A stretch of 64,000 nt of DNA from Kocuria varians (GCF_006539885.1 NZ_BJNW01000004.1:62001-126000), one strand, 5' to 3'. Positions 7,812 through 17,940 are shown, numbered from the stretch's first letter. Notes: a model not told the origin generated them from the letters alone. Numbers and translations: made by a program.

Positions 7812-9122
7812 ATGAAGTCTTGGCCCAGCCGACCGGTTCCGGAGCTTCCGGGGACCTCTCCCGTGCCCCGGGTGTTCGACACGAGCACCGGCGCACCGGA
7901 GCCGATGGCCCCCCGCGACGGCCGTGCCGGTCTCTACGTGTGCGGGATCACCCCGTACGACGCGACCCACATGGGCCACGCCGCCACCTACGTCGCGTTC
8001 GACCTGCTCAACCGGGTGTGGCGGGACGGCGGGTTCACCGTGGAGTACGTGCAGAACGTCACGGACGTGGACGACCCCCTGCTCGAGCGCGCGAACGCGA
8101 CCGGCGTGGACTGGCGCGAGCTCGCGGCGTCCCAGACCGAGCTGTTCCGCACGGACATGACCGCGCTCAACGTCCTCGCGCCCAACCACTACGTGGGCGC
8201 CACGGAGGCCGTGGAGTGGATCGTCCCGGCCGTCGAGCGGCTCGTGGAGCGGGGCCTGGCCTACCGGGTGCCCGCGGGCACCGGCCAGGACGGCGAGCCG
8301 GCCCCGGCCGGGGACGTCTACTTCGACGTCGACGCCGCCGGGAGGCTGCGCGCGGACGATCCTGACGCGTGGGTCGTGGGCAGCACGTGCCGCCTGGACC
8401 GCGACGAGATGATGCCGCTGTTCGCGGACCACGGCGGGGACCCGGACCGCACGGGCAAGCGCGACGCGCTGGATCCGCTGCTGTGGCGCGTGGAGCGCCC
8501 GGGGGAGCCGTCCTGGGACGGCGGAACCCTCGGCCGCGGCCGCCCCGGCTGGCACATCGAGTGCACCGTGATCGCCCTGAAGTACCTGCCCACGCCGTTC
8601 ACCGTGCAGGGTGGCGGCTCGGACCTCGCGTTCCCGCACCACGACATGGGCGCGGGCCACGCGTACGCGCTGTCCCACGAGCCCATGGCCGAGCACTACG
8701 TGCACACGGCGATGGTGGGTCTCGACGGCGAGAAGATGTCCAAGTCCAAGGGCAACCTCGTGCTGGTCTCGAGCCTGCGCGCGCAGGGTGTGGACCCGGC
8801 GGCCATCCGTCTGGCGATCCTCTCGAACCACTACCGCACGGACTGGTTCTGGACCGACGAGCTGCTGGAGCTGTCGCAGCGCCGCCTCGCGCGGTGGCGC
8901 GAGGCGGCGTCGAAGGGCGAGACGGCCGGGGCCCAGCCCCTGCTCGAGGCGGTGCGTGCCGCTCTCGCCGAGGACCTCGACGCCCCGGCGGCGCTGATCG
9001 CGGTGGACGCCTGGGCGGCCCGCAACCTCGGGGGAGCCGCGGCTCGCGGCCCGGAGGCGTCCGCGCAGGACACCGAGCTGGCCCGAGCGGGCATCGAGGC
9101 GCTGCTCGGCATCGAGTTGTAG
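7812..9122 (+). CDS. mshC: L-cysteine:1D-myo-inositol 2-amino-2-deoxy-alpha-D-glucopyranoside ligase (MshC)
   Basis: A 436-residue class I cysteinyl-tRNA-synthetase paralogue that makes the ATP-dependent Cys-GlcN-Ins bond in mycothiol synthesis. It has the zinc cysteine in YVCGITPYD (42-50), the HIGH-like HMGHA (53-57), WHIECT with a second zinc cysteine, the zinc-ligand histidines in FPHHD, and KMSKS near residue 307. At about 430 residues without a long anticodon-binding C-terminus it is MshC rather than CysS, as is the start [14 protein letters not shown]. The ATG at 7812 follows GAAGG. Mycothiol marks the organism as an actinobacterium. The gene ends in a 19-base hairpin facing the convergent PAC2 gene. 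Confidence 0.95.
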   Translation: MKSWPSRPVPELPGTSPVPRVFDTSTGAPEPMAPRDGRAGLYVCGITPYDATHMGHAATYVAFDLLNRVWRDGGFTVEYVQNVTDVDDPLLERANATGVDWRELAASQTELFRTDMTALNVLAPNHYVGATEAVEWIVPAVERLVERGLAYRVPAGTGQDGEPAPAGDVYFDVDAAGRLRADDPDAWVVGSTCRLDRDEMMPLFADHGGDPDRTGKRDALDPLLWRVERPGEPSWDGGTLGRGRPGWHIECTVIALKYLPTPFTVQGGGSDLAFPHHDMGAGHAYALSHEPMAEHYVHTAMVGLDGEKMSKSKGNLVLVSSLRAQGVDPAAIRLAILSNHYRTDWFWTDELLELSQRRLARWREAASKGETAGAQPLLEAVRAALAEDLDAPAALIAVDAWAARNLGGAAARGPEASAQDTELARAGIEALLGIEL

Positions 9123-9175
9123 GGCTCACGGCGCCCAGCCACTGAGCCACGGACTCCCGGGAACGACGTGGTTCT

Positions 9176-9217
9176 GGGGCCGGCACCGGGTGGGGCGTCC
9201 CACCGGGTGCCGGCCCC
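9176..9217. terminator. Bidirectional terminator between mshC and the PAC2 gene
   Basis: A 19-base inverted repeat (arms 9176-9194 and 9199-9217, one G-G mismatch) has a GCGT loop. It lies between convergent genes ending at 9122 and 9263. Confidence 0.8.
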
Positions 9218-9262
9218 GTTGTCATGACGGCGTGTTTCGCGAGCCGCGGTGAGGGGCGCCCC

Positions 9263-10159
9263 TCAGCCGCGGTCCTCGCGGTGGCGCAGGTAGCGCTCGA
9301 ACTCGCGCGCAATCGCGTCCCCGGTGGCCTCCGGGAGGTCCACGGTGTCCTTGGCCTCCTCCAGCTGACGCACGTAGTCCGCAACCTCCGGGTCCTCCGA
9401 GGCGAGTTCGTCCACGCCGCGCTCCCACGCCTCGGCGTCTTCGACCAGCGGGTCCAGCGGCAGGGACAGTCCCAGCAGGTCCTCGAGCTGGCGCAGCAGT
9501 GCGAGCTGCGCCTTGGGGGACGGTGCGTGGGCCACGTAGTGCGGAACGGCGGCCCACATGCTCAGGGTGGGGAACCCGGCCAGGGCGGCCATGTGGGAGA
9601 GCACGCCCACGATGCCCGTGGGCCCCTCGTACTGGGGCGTCTCGATCTCCAGCTCGTCCCGCAGCTCCTCGGTGTCCGAGGTCAGCGTGACCGGGATGGG
9701 CCGGGTGTGCGGCACGTCCGCGAGCAGGGAGCCGAGCATGACGACGAAGTCCACGTCCAGCGCCGTGGCCTGCTCGATCAGCTCCGCGGTGAACGTGCGC
9801 CACCGGTAGGAGGGCTCCCAGCCGTGCAGCAGCACCACGTCCAGGTTGGTGCCGGGCACGCTGGCCTTGGCCAGTCGCGTACTCGGCCAGTGCAGCTTCT
9901 GCTCCCCGGTCAGCGAGCGGCGGATGACGGGCCGCGAGTACTGGTAGTCGTAGTAGTCGTCCGAGTCGACCTCGAACACGTCCTTGGCGCCCAGGTGCTC
10001 GCGGATGAGCTTGAGGGAGTCGGTCGCGGCGTCGCCGGCGTCGTTCCAGCCCTCGAACGCGGCGACGAGGACCGTGACGGTCTCCTGCTCCTGGCCGTCC
10101 CGCACCACGCCAAAGGGACCGATGCCGGGCTGCTCCGAATTGCTGTCGTTCGTGGTCAC
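9263..10159 (-). CDS. PAC2 family protein (proteasome assembly chaperone 2-like)
   Basis: A 298-residue protein with the bacterial PAC2 fold: VLVAAFEGWNDAGDAAT at the N-terminus, an FEVDSDDYYDYQYSRP segment, LLHGWEPSYRW, VVMLGSLLADVPHTRP, and TGIVGVLSHMAALAGFPTLSMWAAVPHYV. The C-terminal third is a charged helical tail. Eukaryotic PAC2 assists 20S assembly; the role of actinobacterial members is not established. The start GTG at 10159 is set by TACAGT 6 bases upstream on the minus strand, while the longer frame would begin inside the divergent promoter region. It is divergent from the site-2 protease gene with 83 bases between start codons. Confidence 0.88.
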   Translation of the reverse strand: MTTNDSNSEQPGIGPFGVVRDGQEQETVTVLVAAFEGWNDAGDAATDSLKLIREHLGAKDVFEVDSDDYYDYQYSRPVIRRSLTGEQKLHWPSTRLAKASVPGTNLDVVLLHGWEPSYRWRTFTAELIEQATALDVDFVVMLGSLLADVPHTRPIPVTLTSDTEELRDELEIETPQYEGPTGIVGVLSHMAALAGFPTLSMWAAVPHYVAHAPSPKAQLALLRQLEDLLGLSLPLDPLVEDAEAWERGVDELASEDPEVADYVRQLEEAKDTVDLPEATGDAIAREFERYLRHREDRG

Positions 10160-10165
10160 CGTCCC

Positions 10166-10171
10166 ACTGTA
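10166..10171 (-). promoter_or_regulatory. Leaderless -10 element (TACAGT, minus strand) of the PAC2 gene
   Basis: On the minus strand TACAGT is followed by 6 bases and then GTG at 10159. No ribosome-binding site is present. The divergent gene has a similar arrangement. Confidence 0.6.
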
Positions 10172-10229
10172 CGGCGCGCGTCCCGGGGCCCGCACGAGGG
10201 GTGCCCAGCCCGGCCCCGGGGTTCGCACC

Positions 10230-10235
10230 TACCAT
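10230..10235 (+). promoter_or_regulatory. Leaderless -10 element (TACCAT) of the site-2 protease gene
   Basis: TACCAT is followed by 7 bases and then ATG at 10243. The hexamer overlaps an earlier in-frame ATG at 10234, which would then not be in the mRNA. Confidence 0.5.
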
Positions 10236-10242
10236 GAACCCC

Positions 10243-11439
10243 ATGCCTGATCCCCGGTTGCCCGCGCCCGACGACGCCGTGCCCCACGACGCCGCCCCGC
10301 CCGCCGATCCCGTGCCCCGCGTCCGCGGTCTGCGCCTGGGCCGCGTGGCCGGGGTCGAGATCCGTCTGGACCGCTCGTGGTTCCTGATCGCCGCGCTCAC
10401 CGTGGTGATGTACGGGCCCGTGCTGTGGCGCGTCTACCCCGAGCTCGGCTGGCTGAACCTCGTGGTGGCCCTGGGCTTCGCCGTGGGGCTGGCCGTGAGC
10501 GTCCTGGTCCACGAACTCGCCCACGCGGCGGCCGGGCGGCGCGCGGGCTGGCCCGTGGACCGGATCGTGCTGACGCTGATGGGCGGCCACACGACCTTCG
10601 GCACCGTGCGCGCACGCCCGCTCGCCACGGCCGTGGTCTCCCTCGCGGGGCCGCTGTCCAACGTGGTGCTGGCGGTCGTGGGCGAGCTGCTGTTGCGCGG
10701 TGCCCCGGACGGCTCGGCCGGACCCTGGTGGGCGCTCGCCGAGCTGCTCGTGCTCGCGAACTGGGTGCTCGGCGTCTTCAACCTGCTCCCCGGCCTGCCG
10801 CTGGACGGCGGCCGCGTGGTCGAGGCGCTCGTGTGGGCCGTGACCCGCTCCGAGTCGAGGGGCACCGCCGTGGCCGCGTGGTGCGGGCGCGGCATCGCGG
10901 CGCTGCTCGCCCTGTGGGTGCTGTGGACCCAGCAGTGGCGGCAGCCGTCCGTGCTGGTCGTCTCCCTGCTCGTGATCGGGTTCATCGTGGTGGGCGCGGG
11001 GCAGGCCCTGCGCCAGGCACGCCTGATGGGCACGCTCGACGCCGTCCGCGCGGACCGGATCGCGCGCCCCGCCCTCGAGTTCTCTCCCGTGACACCCCTG
11101 TCCGTGGTGGACGCCACGGTGGCCGCCGCGACCGGCGACGACTACCGCGGCTGGGTCCCGGACGTCGTCGCCCGGGACGACGCCCGCGGCACCGTGGGTG
11201 TGCTGGACCCCTCGCTCGCCGTGCGCGTGCCGGACGCGCACCGTGCCCGGACCGGGCTGGGGGACGTGTGCCGGTGGTACCCGCGGGAGGCCGTGGTCAC
11301 CGGCGGGGTGGCCGGGGGAGAGCTCGCCCGCCGCATGGAGGGCGCGCGCCGCCAGTGGCTGTGGGTCGTCGACGACGCCGGCCACGTCACCGGGGTCGTG
11401 CACCACGAGGACCTCGCGCGCCACGCCCTGCGGGGCTGA
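10243..11439 (+). CDS. Site-2 protease family (M50) intramembrane metalloprotease
   Basis: A 398-residue membrane protein of the M50B type. The zinc-binding HELAH is in the VLVHELAHAAAG helix (near residue 90). The second motif NLLPGLPLDGGR supplies the metal-ligand Asp and the conserved NP-x-DGG-like loop. About six hydrophobic helices are visible. A hydrophilic C-terminal part of about 130 residues occupies the place of the CBS domains of related proteases, here poorly conserved. Site-2 proteases cut transmembrane segments of regulatory proteins; no target is visible here. The ATG at 10243 is preferred over 10234 or 10201 because of the leaderless promoter spacing. Confidence 0.85.
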   Translation: MPDPRLPAPDDAVPHDAAPPADPVPRVRGLRLGRVAGVEIRLDRSWFLIAALTVVMYGPVLWRVYPELGWLNLVVALGFAVGLAVSVLVHELAHAAAGRRAGWPVDRIVLTLMGGHTTFGTVRARPLATAVVSLAGPLSNVVLAVVGELLLRGAPDGSAGPWWALAELLVLANWVLGVFNLLPGLPLDGGRVVEALVWAVTRSESRGTAVAAWCGRGIAALLALWVLWTQQWRQPSVLVVSLLVIGFIVVGAGQALRQARLMGTLDAVRADRIARPALEFSPVTPLSVVDATVAAATGDDYRGWVPDVVARDDARGTVGVLDPSLAVRVPDAHRARTGLGDVCRWYPREAVVTGGVAGGELARRMEGARRQWLWVVDDAGHVTGVVHHEDLARHALRG

Positions 11440-11567
11440 GCCGCCGCGTCCTGTGGTGCACGGCCTCGCCGCGGTGAGAGAATGGGAGCCGGACCCGCCG
11501 TGGCGCACGGCGCGGGCCGAGGACCGGACGGCGGCCGCCGTCGTGGCGCAGGCGTGGAAGTGAGCAG

Positions 11568-12680
11568 ATGACCCAGCAGCAACCCCGAGAATCCCAGCCG
11601 AACCCCACCGGGGCCACGGTGCGGGGCGCGGCCAACCGCCGCGGTCCGTTCCGCTCCGGGGAGCGCGTCCAGCTCACGGACGAGAGCGGCAAGATGACCA
11701 CCATCACCCTGGTGGACGGCGGGGAGCACCACACGCACCGCGGCGTGCTCGGCCACGACCTGCTGATCGGGCAGCCGGAGGGCACCGTGGTGAGCAACAC
11801 CTCGGGGATCCGGTACCAGGCGCTGCGGCCGCTGCTCAAGGACTTCGTGCTGTCCATGCCGCGCGGTGCCGCCGTGGTCTACCCCAAGGATGCCGGCCAG
11901 ATCGTGTCCATGGCGGACATCTTCCCGGGCGCCCGCGTGGTCGAGGCCGGCGTGGGCTCCGGTGCCCTGACCATCTCGCTGCTGCGCGCGGTGGGGGACG
12001 AGGGCCACGTGCGCTCCTTCGAGCGGCGCGAGGAGTTCGCGGAGATCGCCCGCGGCAACATCGAGACCATGTTCGGCGCCCCGCACCCGGCGTGGCAGCT
12101 GACCCTGGGGGACCTCGCGGAAGAGCTCGGCGAGGTCGAGGAGCCCGGCTCCGTGGACCGCGTGGTCCTGGACATGCTGGCCCCGTGGGAGTGCCTGGAC
12201 GCCGTCGCCACGGCACTCGCGTCCGGCGGCGTCGTGATCTGCTACGTGGCCACCGTGCCGCAGCTCTCCCGCGTGGCCGAGGCCATGCGCGCGGACGGGC
12301 GCTTCACCGAGCCCGAGGCCTCCGAGACCATGGTGCGCGGCTGGCACGTCGAGGGGCTCGCCGTGCGCCCGGACCACCGCATGGTGGCCCACACCGGCTT
12401 CCTCATCCAGTCCCGGCGGCTCGCGGACGGCTCGCCCCGCCTCGCACCCAAGCGCCGCGCGTCCAAGAGCGAGTACACGCAGGAGGACCTGCAGGCCTGG
12501 ACCCCCGTGGCCCTCGGCGAGCGCATCGTCTCGGACCGCAAGCTGCGCCGTGCCGGGCGGGACGCGGCGTCGTTGGCGCAGCACGCGGCGCGCGCGGACC
12601 GGGAGATTCTCGAAGGCCGTGCGGCGGACCAGCACCCCACCGTGGTCGGTGAGCCGCTCGAGGAGCAGCGCCATGACTGA
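11568..12680 (+). CDS. trmI: tRNA (adenine-58-N1)-methyltransferase TrmI
   Basis: A 370-residue class I SAM-dependent methyltransferase that makes m1A58 in the T-loop of tRNA. An N-terminal beta domain ([18 protein letters not shown]) precedes the Rossmann core. SAM motif I reads [19 protein letters not shown] (near residue 125). [12 protein letters not shown] corresponds to the catalytic Asp motif, and [11 protein letters not shown] follows. In actinobacteria trmI lies immediately before the proteasomal ATPase gene, as here. It overlaps arc by 8 bases, so translation is coupled. The tail after the core (about residues 290-370) is a basic extension common in this phylum. Confidence 0.93.
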   Translation: MTQQQPRESQPNPTGATVRGAANRRGPFRSGERVQLTDESGKMTTITLVDGGEHHTHRGVLGHDLLIGQPEGTVVSNTSGIRYQALRPLLKDFVLSMPRGAAVVYPKDAGQIVSMADIFPGARVVEAGVGSGALTISLLRAVGDEGHVRSFERREEFAEIARGNIETMFGAPHPAWQLTLGDLAEELGEVEEPGSVDRVVLDMLAPWECLDAVATALASGGVVICYVATVPQLSRVAEAMRADGRFTEPEASETMVRGWHVEGLAVRPDHRMVAHTGFLIQSRRLADGSPRLAPKRRASKSEYTQEDLQAWTPVALGERIVSDRKLRRAGRDAASLAQHAARADREILEGRAADQHPTVVGEPLEEQRHD

Positions 12681-14454
12681 ACCGCACCGTGAGCAGCCGG
12701 ACCCCCGGCGCTCCGAGCAGGAGATCACGCAGCGCCACATGGCCATGCTGCGGGACCAGAAGCGCAACCTGGACAAGCAGCTCAGCGGGCTGAACGCCCA
12801 GAACGAGAAGCTGGTGCGGCTGCTCAACGCGTCACGCCAGGAGATCGTCACGCTGAAGAAGACGATTGCCGCGGAGGCCGAGGCGCCCGCGACGTTCGCC
12901 ACGATCCTGCAGGTCAACCACGGCCGTCAGCCCGTGGGCGAGGCGACCGGAACGGGGCCCGTGGTCACGGGTCCCACGGTGGACGTGCTCGCCGCGGGGC
13001 GCAAGATGCGGGTGGCGCTGAGCCCGCTCGTGTCCCTCGGGGCGTGCGAGCCCGGGCTGGGCGTGCTGCTCAACGAGAACTACGTGGTGATCGCCCTGCT
13101 CGACTACGAGCGCACGGGAGAGGTCGCCACCGTCAAGGAGGTCGTGGACCATGACCGCGTTCTCACGGTCGGCCGCTCGGACGAGGAGCGCGTGCTGCTG
13201 CTCTCCGGGCGGCTGCGGCGCGAGCGCCCCAAGCCGGGCGACGCCCTCACCGTGGACCACCGCACCGGTTTCGCGCTGGAACCGGTGGCCCGCACGGACG
13301 TCGAGCAGCTCGTGCTCGAGGAGGTCCCGGACGTCAGCTACACGGACATCGGGGGACTCGGCCCGCAGATCGAGGCCATCCGTGACGCCGTGGAGCTGCC
13401 CCACGTTTACCCGGAGATCTTCCGCGAGCACGGTCTGCGCCCGCCCAAGGGCATCCTGCTTTACGGCCCCCCGGGCAACGGCAAGACCCTGATCGCCAAG
13501 GCCGTGGCCCGCTCCCTGGCCGAGCGCAGCGCCGCGAAGGCCGGGCGCTCGCGGGCGGAGGGCTACTTCCTGAACATCAAGGGGCCCGAGCTGCTGGACA
13601 AGTACGTGGGCGAGACGGAGCGCCAGATCCGCTCGATCTTCGCCAACGCGCGGGAGCAGGCGGCGCGCGGGGTGCCCGTGGTCGTGTTCTTCGACGAGAT
13701 GGACTCGCTGTTCCGCGTGCGCGGCTCCGGGCTCTCCTCGGACGTGGAGACCACGATCGTGCCGCAGCTGCTGACCGAGATCGACGGCGTGGAGCAGCTC
13801 GACAACGTGATGGTCGTGGGTGCCACGAACCGCGAGGACATGATCGACCCCGCCGTGCTGCGCCCCGGGCGCCTGGACGTGAAGATCCGCATCGACCGCC
13901 CGGACCGCGAAGGCGCACGGGAGATCTTCGGGCTCTACGTCACGCAGGACCTGCCGCTGCGCGAGGAGGACGTCCACCGGGCGGGCTCCCGCGCGGGGGC
14001 GGCCGCCGCGCTGGTCGAGGCCGCCGTGGAGCGGATGTACGCGCGCGTGCCGGACACCGAGTTCCTGACCGTGTCCTACAAGGGCGGCGGCCGGGAGACC
14101 CTGTACTTCGGGGACTACGCCTCCGGCGCCGTGATCCGCAACGTGGTGGACCGCGCCAAGAAGCAGGCCATCAAGACCCTGCTGACCACCGGGCGCCGCG
14201 GGCTCACCGCGCAGCACCTGGTGGCGGCCGTGGACGACGAGTTCCACGAGCAGCAGGACATGCCCAACACCGGGGATCCCGAGGACTGGGCCCGGCTCAC
14301 CGGCCGCCGCGCGGACACGATCCAGGACGTGCGGATCGCCAGGCACGACTCCCGGCACGAGGTTCAGCCGTCGGAGCTCGCCGGGTCGAGTGAGAACGCC
14401 GGTGGCAAGTCCGGGGCGTCGTGGGACGCGTCCGCGACGGGCGGTGCGTCATGA
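12673..14454 (+). CDS. arc: Proteasome-associated AAA ATPase ARC (Mpa-type), lacking the C-terminal docking motif
   Basis: A 593-residue hexameric AAA+ unfoldase. An N-terminal coiled coil (about residues 15-65), which binds Pup in Mpa, is followed by the OB-domain region (70-225) and one AAA module. Walker A GPPGNGKT is near residues 264-271 and Walker [10 protein letters not shown] near 336-344. Sensor GATNRED and arginine-finger PGRLDVKIR segments follow. Mycobacterial Mpa ends in a Gln-Tyr-Leu tail that docks into the 20S core. This protein instead ends in a Gly/Ser/Ala-rich linker finishing GGAS. The gene overlaps trmI by 8 bases and dop by 4, forming one operon. In this context ARC probably unfolds or remodels pupylated clients without the 20S core. 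Confidence 0.95.
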   Translation: MTEPHREQPDPRRSEQEITQRHMAMLRDQKRNLDKQLSGLNAQNEKLVRLLNASRQEIVTLKKTIAAEAEAPATFATILQVNHGRQPVGEATGTGPVVTGPTVDVLAAGRKMRVALSPLVSLGACEPGLGVLLNENYVVIALLDYERTGEVATVKEVVDHDRVLTVGRSDEERVLLLSGRLRRERPKPGDALTVDHRTGFALEPVARTDVEQLVLEEVPDVSYTDIGGLGPQIEAIRDAVELPHVYPEIFREHGLRPPKGILLYGPPGNGKTLIAKAVARSLAERSAAKAGRSRAEGYFLNIKGPELLDKYVGETERQIRSIFANAREQAARGVPVVVFFDEMDSLFRVRGSGLSSDVETTIVPQLLTEIDGVEQLDNVMVVGATNREDMIDPAVLRPGRLDVKIRIDRPDREGAREIFGLYVTQDLPLREEDVHRAGSRAGAAAALVEAAVERMYARVPDTEFLTVSYKGGGRETLYFGDYASGAVIRNVVDRAKKQAIKTLLTTGRRGLTAQHLVAAVDDEFHEQQDMPNTGDPEDWARLTGRRADTIQDVRIARHDSRHEVQPSELAGSSENAGGKSGASWDASATGGAS

Positions 14455-16115
14455 CGGTGCGCCGGATCATGGGCAGTGAGACGGAGTTCGGCGTGCTCGC
14501 GCCGGGGGAGCCCGGGGCGAACGCCACCGTCCTGTCCACCCGTGTGGTGACCGGCTGCGCGGCACTCCTGGCGCGGCGTCGTCGTGAGACGGCCCGGCTC
14601 ACGGGCGAAACGGGCGCGGGCGCTCCCGTGGGCACGGCGTGGGACTACGGCTCCGAGGCCCCGCTCACGGACGCGCGCGGCTTCACCGTGGCGCGTGAGG
14701 CGGCCCACTTCTCCCAGCTCACGGACGAGGCGCCGGAGCTCACGGCGCAGGAGATCGCGGCCGAGGCCATCCAGGAGTCCGCGCTGTACACGGAGGACAT
14801 GGACTGGCGCCGGGTGGTCATGAACACCGTGATCCCCAACGGGGCCCGCGTGTACGTGGACCACTCCCACCCCGAGTACTCGTCCCCGGAAGTCACCTCC
14901 CCGCTCGACGCGCTCACGTGGGACGCGGCCGGGGACGTCGTGGCGCACCGGGCGGTCGAGTTCCTCGCCGGCGGCGCGGGGGCGGCTCCCGTGAACCTCT
15001 ACAAGAACAACACGGACAACAAGTCCGTGTCCTACGGCGCGCACGAGAACTACACGGTCTCCCGGGAGGTCCCCTTCGAACGGATCACCGCGGCGCTGCT
15101 GCCGTTCTTCGCGTCCCGCCAGGTGGTCTGCGGCGCCGGACGCGTGGGTCTGGGCGTGGACGGCTCCGGGCCCGGCTTCCAGCTGAGCCAGCGCGCGGAC
15201 TTCTTCGAGCGCACCGTGGGCCTGGAGACGACCATCCACCGCCCCATGGTCAACACCCGTGACGAGCCGCACGCGGACGACACCCGCTACCGGCGGCTGC
15301 ACGTGATCATCGGGGACGCCAACCTCTCGCACGTGGCCACCCTGCTCAAGTTCGGCACCACCTCGCTCGTGCTCGACCTCGTGGAGCACGACCGCGTCCC
15401 GGACCTCGAACTGGTGGACCCCGTGGCGGCCCTGCAGGCGATCAGCCACGACCCGACCCTGCGTACCGCCGTGCCGCTGCGCGACGGCCGGGAGCTCACC
15501 GGCGTGCAGCTGCAGCGGGAGTACCACCGCGCCGCGCTGGAGCTGGAGACCGAGCTCGCCCCGGACGGGTTGGACGCGGACACCGCTCAGGTCCTGGAGC
15601 TGTGGGACGAGGTGCTCACGGACCTCGCCGCGGATCCCTCGCTGCTCGCGGACCGGCTGGACTGGGCCGCGAAGTACGCGCTGCTGGAGGCCTACCGCCG
15701 CCGGGACGGGATGGCGTGGGACGACCCGCGCCTGCTGGCCATCGACCTGCAGTACGCGGACGTCCGCCCGGAGAAGGGGCTCTACCACCGGCTCGCCGCG
15801 GGCGGCCGGATCCGCACGCTCGTGCCGCACGAGTGCATCGTCGACGCCGCGGACACGCCGCCGGCGGACACGCGCGCGTGGTTCCGCGGCGCGGCGGTCT
15901 CCCGGTACCCGGAGGCGATGGCCGGGGTCGGCTGGGACACCGTGAACGTGGCCTTCCCCGGGGTGCGCCGCGGCGCGCGGATCGCGATGCCCGAGCCCAC
16001 GGACCTCACCCGCGAGGTGGCCGAGGAGTGGTTCACCGCCCCGGACGCCGAGCAGTGGGTGCGGCGGGTGGCCGAGCACAGACCGGGGCTCGTCACGGGT
16101 AGCGACATCGGCTGA
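14451..16115 (+). CDS. dop: Pup deamidase/depupylase Dop
   Basis: A 554-residue carboxylate-amine ligase-fold enzyme homologous to PafA. It begins [13 protein letters not shown]. It carries the insertion unique to Dop (about residues 35-80, containing an Arg-rich segment and [18 protein letters not shown]). The catalytic Asp is D137 in [13 protein letters not shown]. Dop converts the C-terminal Gln of Pup to Glu and also removes Pup from substrates. The start codon overlaps the arc stop as ATGA. The 11-base repeat word occurs within the Dop-loop coding region (14575). A 104-base gap separates it from pup. Confidence 0.95.
   Translation: MTVRRIMGSETEFGVLAPGEPGANATVLSTRVVTGCAALLARRRRETARLTGETGAGAPVGTAWDYGSEAPLTDARGFTVAREAAHFSQLTDEAPELTAQEIAAEAIQESALYTEDMDWRRVVMNTVIPNGARVYVDHSHPEYSSPEVTSPLDALTWDAAGDVVAHRAVEFLAGGAGAAPVNLYKNNTDNKSVSYGAHENYTVSREVPFERITAALLPFFASRQVVCGAGRVGLGVDGSGPGFQLSQRADFFERTVGLETTIHRPMVNTRDEPHADDTRYRRLHVIIGDANLSHVATLLKFGTTSLVLDLVEHDRVPDLELVDPVAALQAISHDPTLRTAVPLRDGRELTGVQLQREYHRAALELETELAPDGLDADTAQVLELWDEVLTDLAADPSLLADRLDWAAKYALLEAYRRRDGMAWDDPRLLAIDLQYADVRPEKGLYHRLAAGGRIRTLVPHECIVDAADTPPADTRAWFRGAAVSRYPEAMAGVGWDTVNVAFPGVRRGARIAMPEPTDLTREVAEEWFTAPDAEQWVRRVAEHRPGLVTGSDIG
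14575..14585 (+). repeat. Coding copy of the 11-base repeat in dop
   Basis: Exact GGCGTCGTCGT within the Arg-rich part of the Dop-specific insertion. Confidence 0.5.
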
Positions 16116-16219
16116 GCCCGACGGCGCCCGGCCCGGGCACGCAGGCCCGGTGGCGGACCCACAGTTCCAGAGATCCAGCACAGCACCAGACGCACAGGAA
16201 CCGAGACATAGGAGAAGAC

Positions 16220-16426
16220 ATGGCACAGGAACGCATCTTCGGCACGGCATCGCGCCGCGAGGAGGAGCCGGACGCACCGGCTCCCGCCACCCCGCCCAGC
16301 TCGGGCGCGGCCCAGGCCCGGCACGACACGCAGGGCACCGACGACCTGCTCGCGGAGATCGACGGCGTGCTCGAGACCAACGCGGAGGCCTTCGTGAAGG
16401 GCTTCGTCCAGAAGGGCGGCCAGTAG
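16220..16426 (+). CDS. pup: Prokaryotic ubiquitin-like protein Pup
   Basis: A 68-residue disordered modifier. The conserved C-terminal helix region (TDDLLAEIDGVLETNAEAFVKGFVQKGGQ, about residues 39-68) binds the ARC coiled coil. The terminal residues are Gly-Gly-Gln, so Dop must deamidate Gln to Glu before PafA can ligate Pup to lysines. The N-terminal half is Pro/Ala/Glu-rich. A GGAGAAG precedes the ATG. The pafA start follows only 4 bases after the stop codon, where prcB and prcA would lie in mycobacteria. Confidence 0.97.
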   Translation: MAQERIFGTASRREEEPDAPAPATPPSSGAAQARHDTQGTDDLLAEIDGVLETNAEAFVKGFVQKGGQ

Positions 16427-16430
16427 CAGC

Positions 16431-17840
16431 GTGGAACGGCGCATCTACGGGATCGAGACCGAGTTCGGGCTGACGCACAGCGTGCCGCAGGGCCGTGCGC
16501 TGGGGCCGGACGAGACCGCGCGGCGGCTGTTCGCGCCGGTGCTCGCGTGGGGTCGGGCGTCCAACGTGTTCCTGCCCAACGGCGGACGGCTGTACCTGGA
16601 CGTGGGCTCCCACCCCGAGTACGCGACCGCCGAGGCCGCGACCCTGCACGACGTCGTCGCCCAGGACGCCGCGGGGGAGCGGATCGTGGACGACCTGCGC
16701 GCTCAGCTCCAGGAGGCCCTGGACGAGGAGGGAGTCGCCGGCACGGTCCACCTGTTCAAGAACAACGTGGACTCCGCGGGCAACTCCTTCGGCTCGCACG
16801 AGAACTACATGATCTCGCGCCGCACCGAGTTCTCCCGGTTGCTCCAGCACCTGCTGCCCTTCCTCGTGACCCGCCAGATCCTCGTGGGCGCGGGGCGCGT
16901 GCACCCGGACGGGCCGCCGCCCTTCGGCAGTCTCGCGCTCGGCGACGGCGCCCCCGGCTACTCGTTCTCCCAGCGCGCGGACCACGTGTGGGAGGGCTCC
17001 TCCTCCGCGACCACGCGCTCGCGGCCCATGATCAACACCCGCGACGAGCCCCACGCGGACGCCGAGCACTACCGTCGGCTGCACGTGATCACCGGGGACT
17101 CGTCCATGTCGCAGACCACCACGGCGCTGAAGATCGGCACCACGGACGTGCTGCTGCGCATGATCGAGGCGGGTCAGATCCTCCCGGACCGCACGCTCGC
17201 GGATCCCGCGGCCGCGCTGCGCCAGGTCTCCCACGACCTCACCGGCACGGCCCAGCTGGAGCTGGCCTCCGGCGGCCGCCGCTCCGCCGTGGAGCTGCAG
17301 CGGGAGTACCTCGAGGCGGTCACCCACTTCGTGGCGCAGCACGGCGAGCACCACGAGCGCCTGGGCTGGGTCCTGGAGCTGTGGGACCGCGGGCTGCGGG
17401 CGGTCGAGGAGCAGAACAGCGCGCTCGTGGACCGCGAGTTGGACTGGGCGATCAAGAAGAAGCTGCTGGACTCCTACGCGCGCAGCCACGGCATGGACTT
17501 CTCCCACCCGCGCATGGCGCAGCTGGACCTCGCCTACCACGACACCTCCGCCCACCACGGGCTCTTCCACATGCTGGAGCGCCGCGGGGCGGTGGAGTCC
17601 TTCGTGGGCCCGCAGGACGTGGAGCGCGCCGTGCAGGAAGGACCCGAGACCCGGGCGCGGCTGCGCGGCCGGTTCGTGGCCGCGGCCCGCGACGCCGGGG
17701 TGAACTCCACCGTGGACTGGGTGCACCTGAAGCTCAACGGGGAGCACCAGCAGTCCACCGTGCTGTGCAAGGACCCGTTCGCGACCACCGACCCGGAGGT
17801 CGAGGCGCTGATCGAGGAGATCTCCGCCGGCCGCGCCTGA
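16431..17840 (+). CDS. pafA: Pup-protein ligase PafA
   Basis: A 469-residue ligase that joins the C-terminal Glu of Pup to substrate lysines via a gamma-glutamyl phosphate. It has the RRIYGIETEFG start with the Mg/ATP-binding Glu residues, the catalytic Asp D57 in YLDVGSHPEYAT, VHLFKNNVDSAGNSFGSHENY, and TRDEPHAD. It lacks the Dop insertion, which separates the two paralogues. The GTG start at 16431 is 4 bases after the pup stop. It is the last gene of the pupylation operon; an FKBP promoter follows. Confidence 0.96.
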   Translation: MERRIYGIETEFGLTHSVPQGRALGPDETARRLFAPVLAWGRASNVFLPNGGRLYLDVGSHPEYATAEAATLHDVVAQDAAGERIVDDLRAQLQEALDEEGVAGTVHLFKNNVDSAGNSFGSHENYMISRRTEFSRLLQHLLPFLVTRQILVGAGRVHPDGPPPFGSLALGDGAPGYSFSQRADHVWEGSSSATTRSRPMINTRDEPHADAEHYRRLHVITGDSSMSQTTTALKIGTTDVLLRMIEAGQILPDRTLADPAAALRQVSHDLTGTAQLELASGGRRSAVELQREYLEAVTHFVAQHGEHHERLGWVLELWDRGLRAVEEQNSALVDRELDWAIKKKLLDSYARSHGMDFSHPRMAQLDLAYHDTSAHHGLFHMLERRGAVESFVGPQDVERAVQEGPETRARLRGRFVAAARDAGVNSTVDWVHLKLNGEHQQSTVLCKDPFATTDPEVEALIEEISAGRA

Positions 17841-17893
17841 ACCAGCACCCGGTGCTCCGGGAGCTTTCCCAGCCTCGCCCCACACCGGTCCTC

Positions 17894-17899
17894 TACATT
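17894..17899 (+). promoter_or_regulatory. Putative -10 element (TACATT) of the FKBP lipoprotein gene
   Basis: TACATT lies 41 bases before the GTG at 17941, giving a short 5' leader with a GAAAGG ribosome-binding site. Confidence 0.5.
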
Positions 17900-17940
17900 G
17901 GTCCCGAGTCAGGACCCCGATGACGAAAGGTCACCCCCTC

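Noticed and set aside
10261-10320. Further near-copies of the 11-base word in the site-2 protease N-terminus and elsewhere (for example 11341, 38021, 39655, 41383, 50719, 51238, 57465)
   Set aside because: They match only 10 bases and encode Asp-Asp-Ala or Val-Val-type runs, so codon bias is a sufficient explanation.
11440-11567. A short 29-codon frame ending at 11563 just before trmI
   Set aside because: It has no ribosome-binding site or leaderless hexamer at the right distance and no recognisable similarity; treated as leader sequence.
14364-17885. A 1173-codon minus-strand open frame opposite dop, pup and pafA
   Set aside because: It is antisense to three unmistakable genes, has no domain, and its composition (runs of Arg, His, Gly, Val) is that of a shadow frame.
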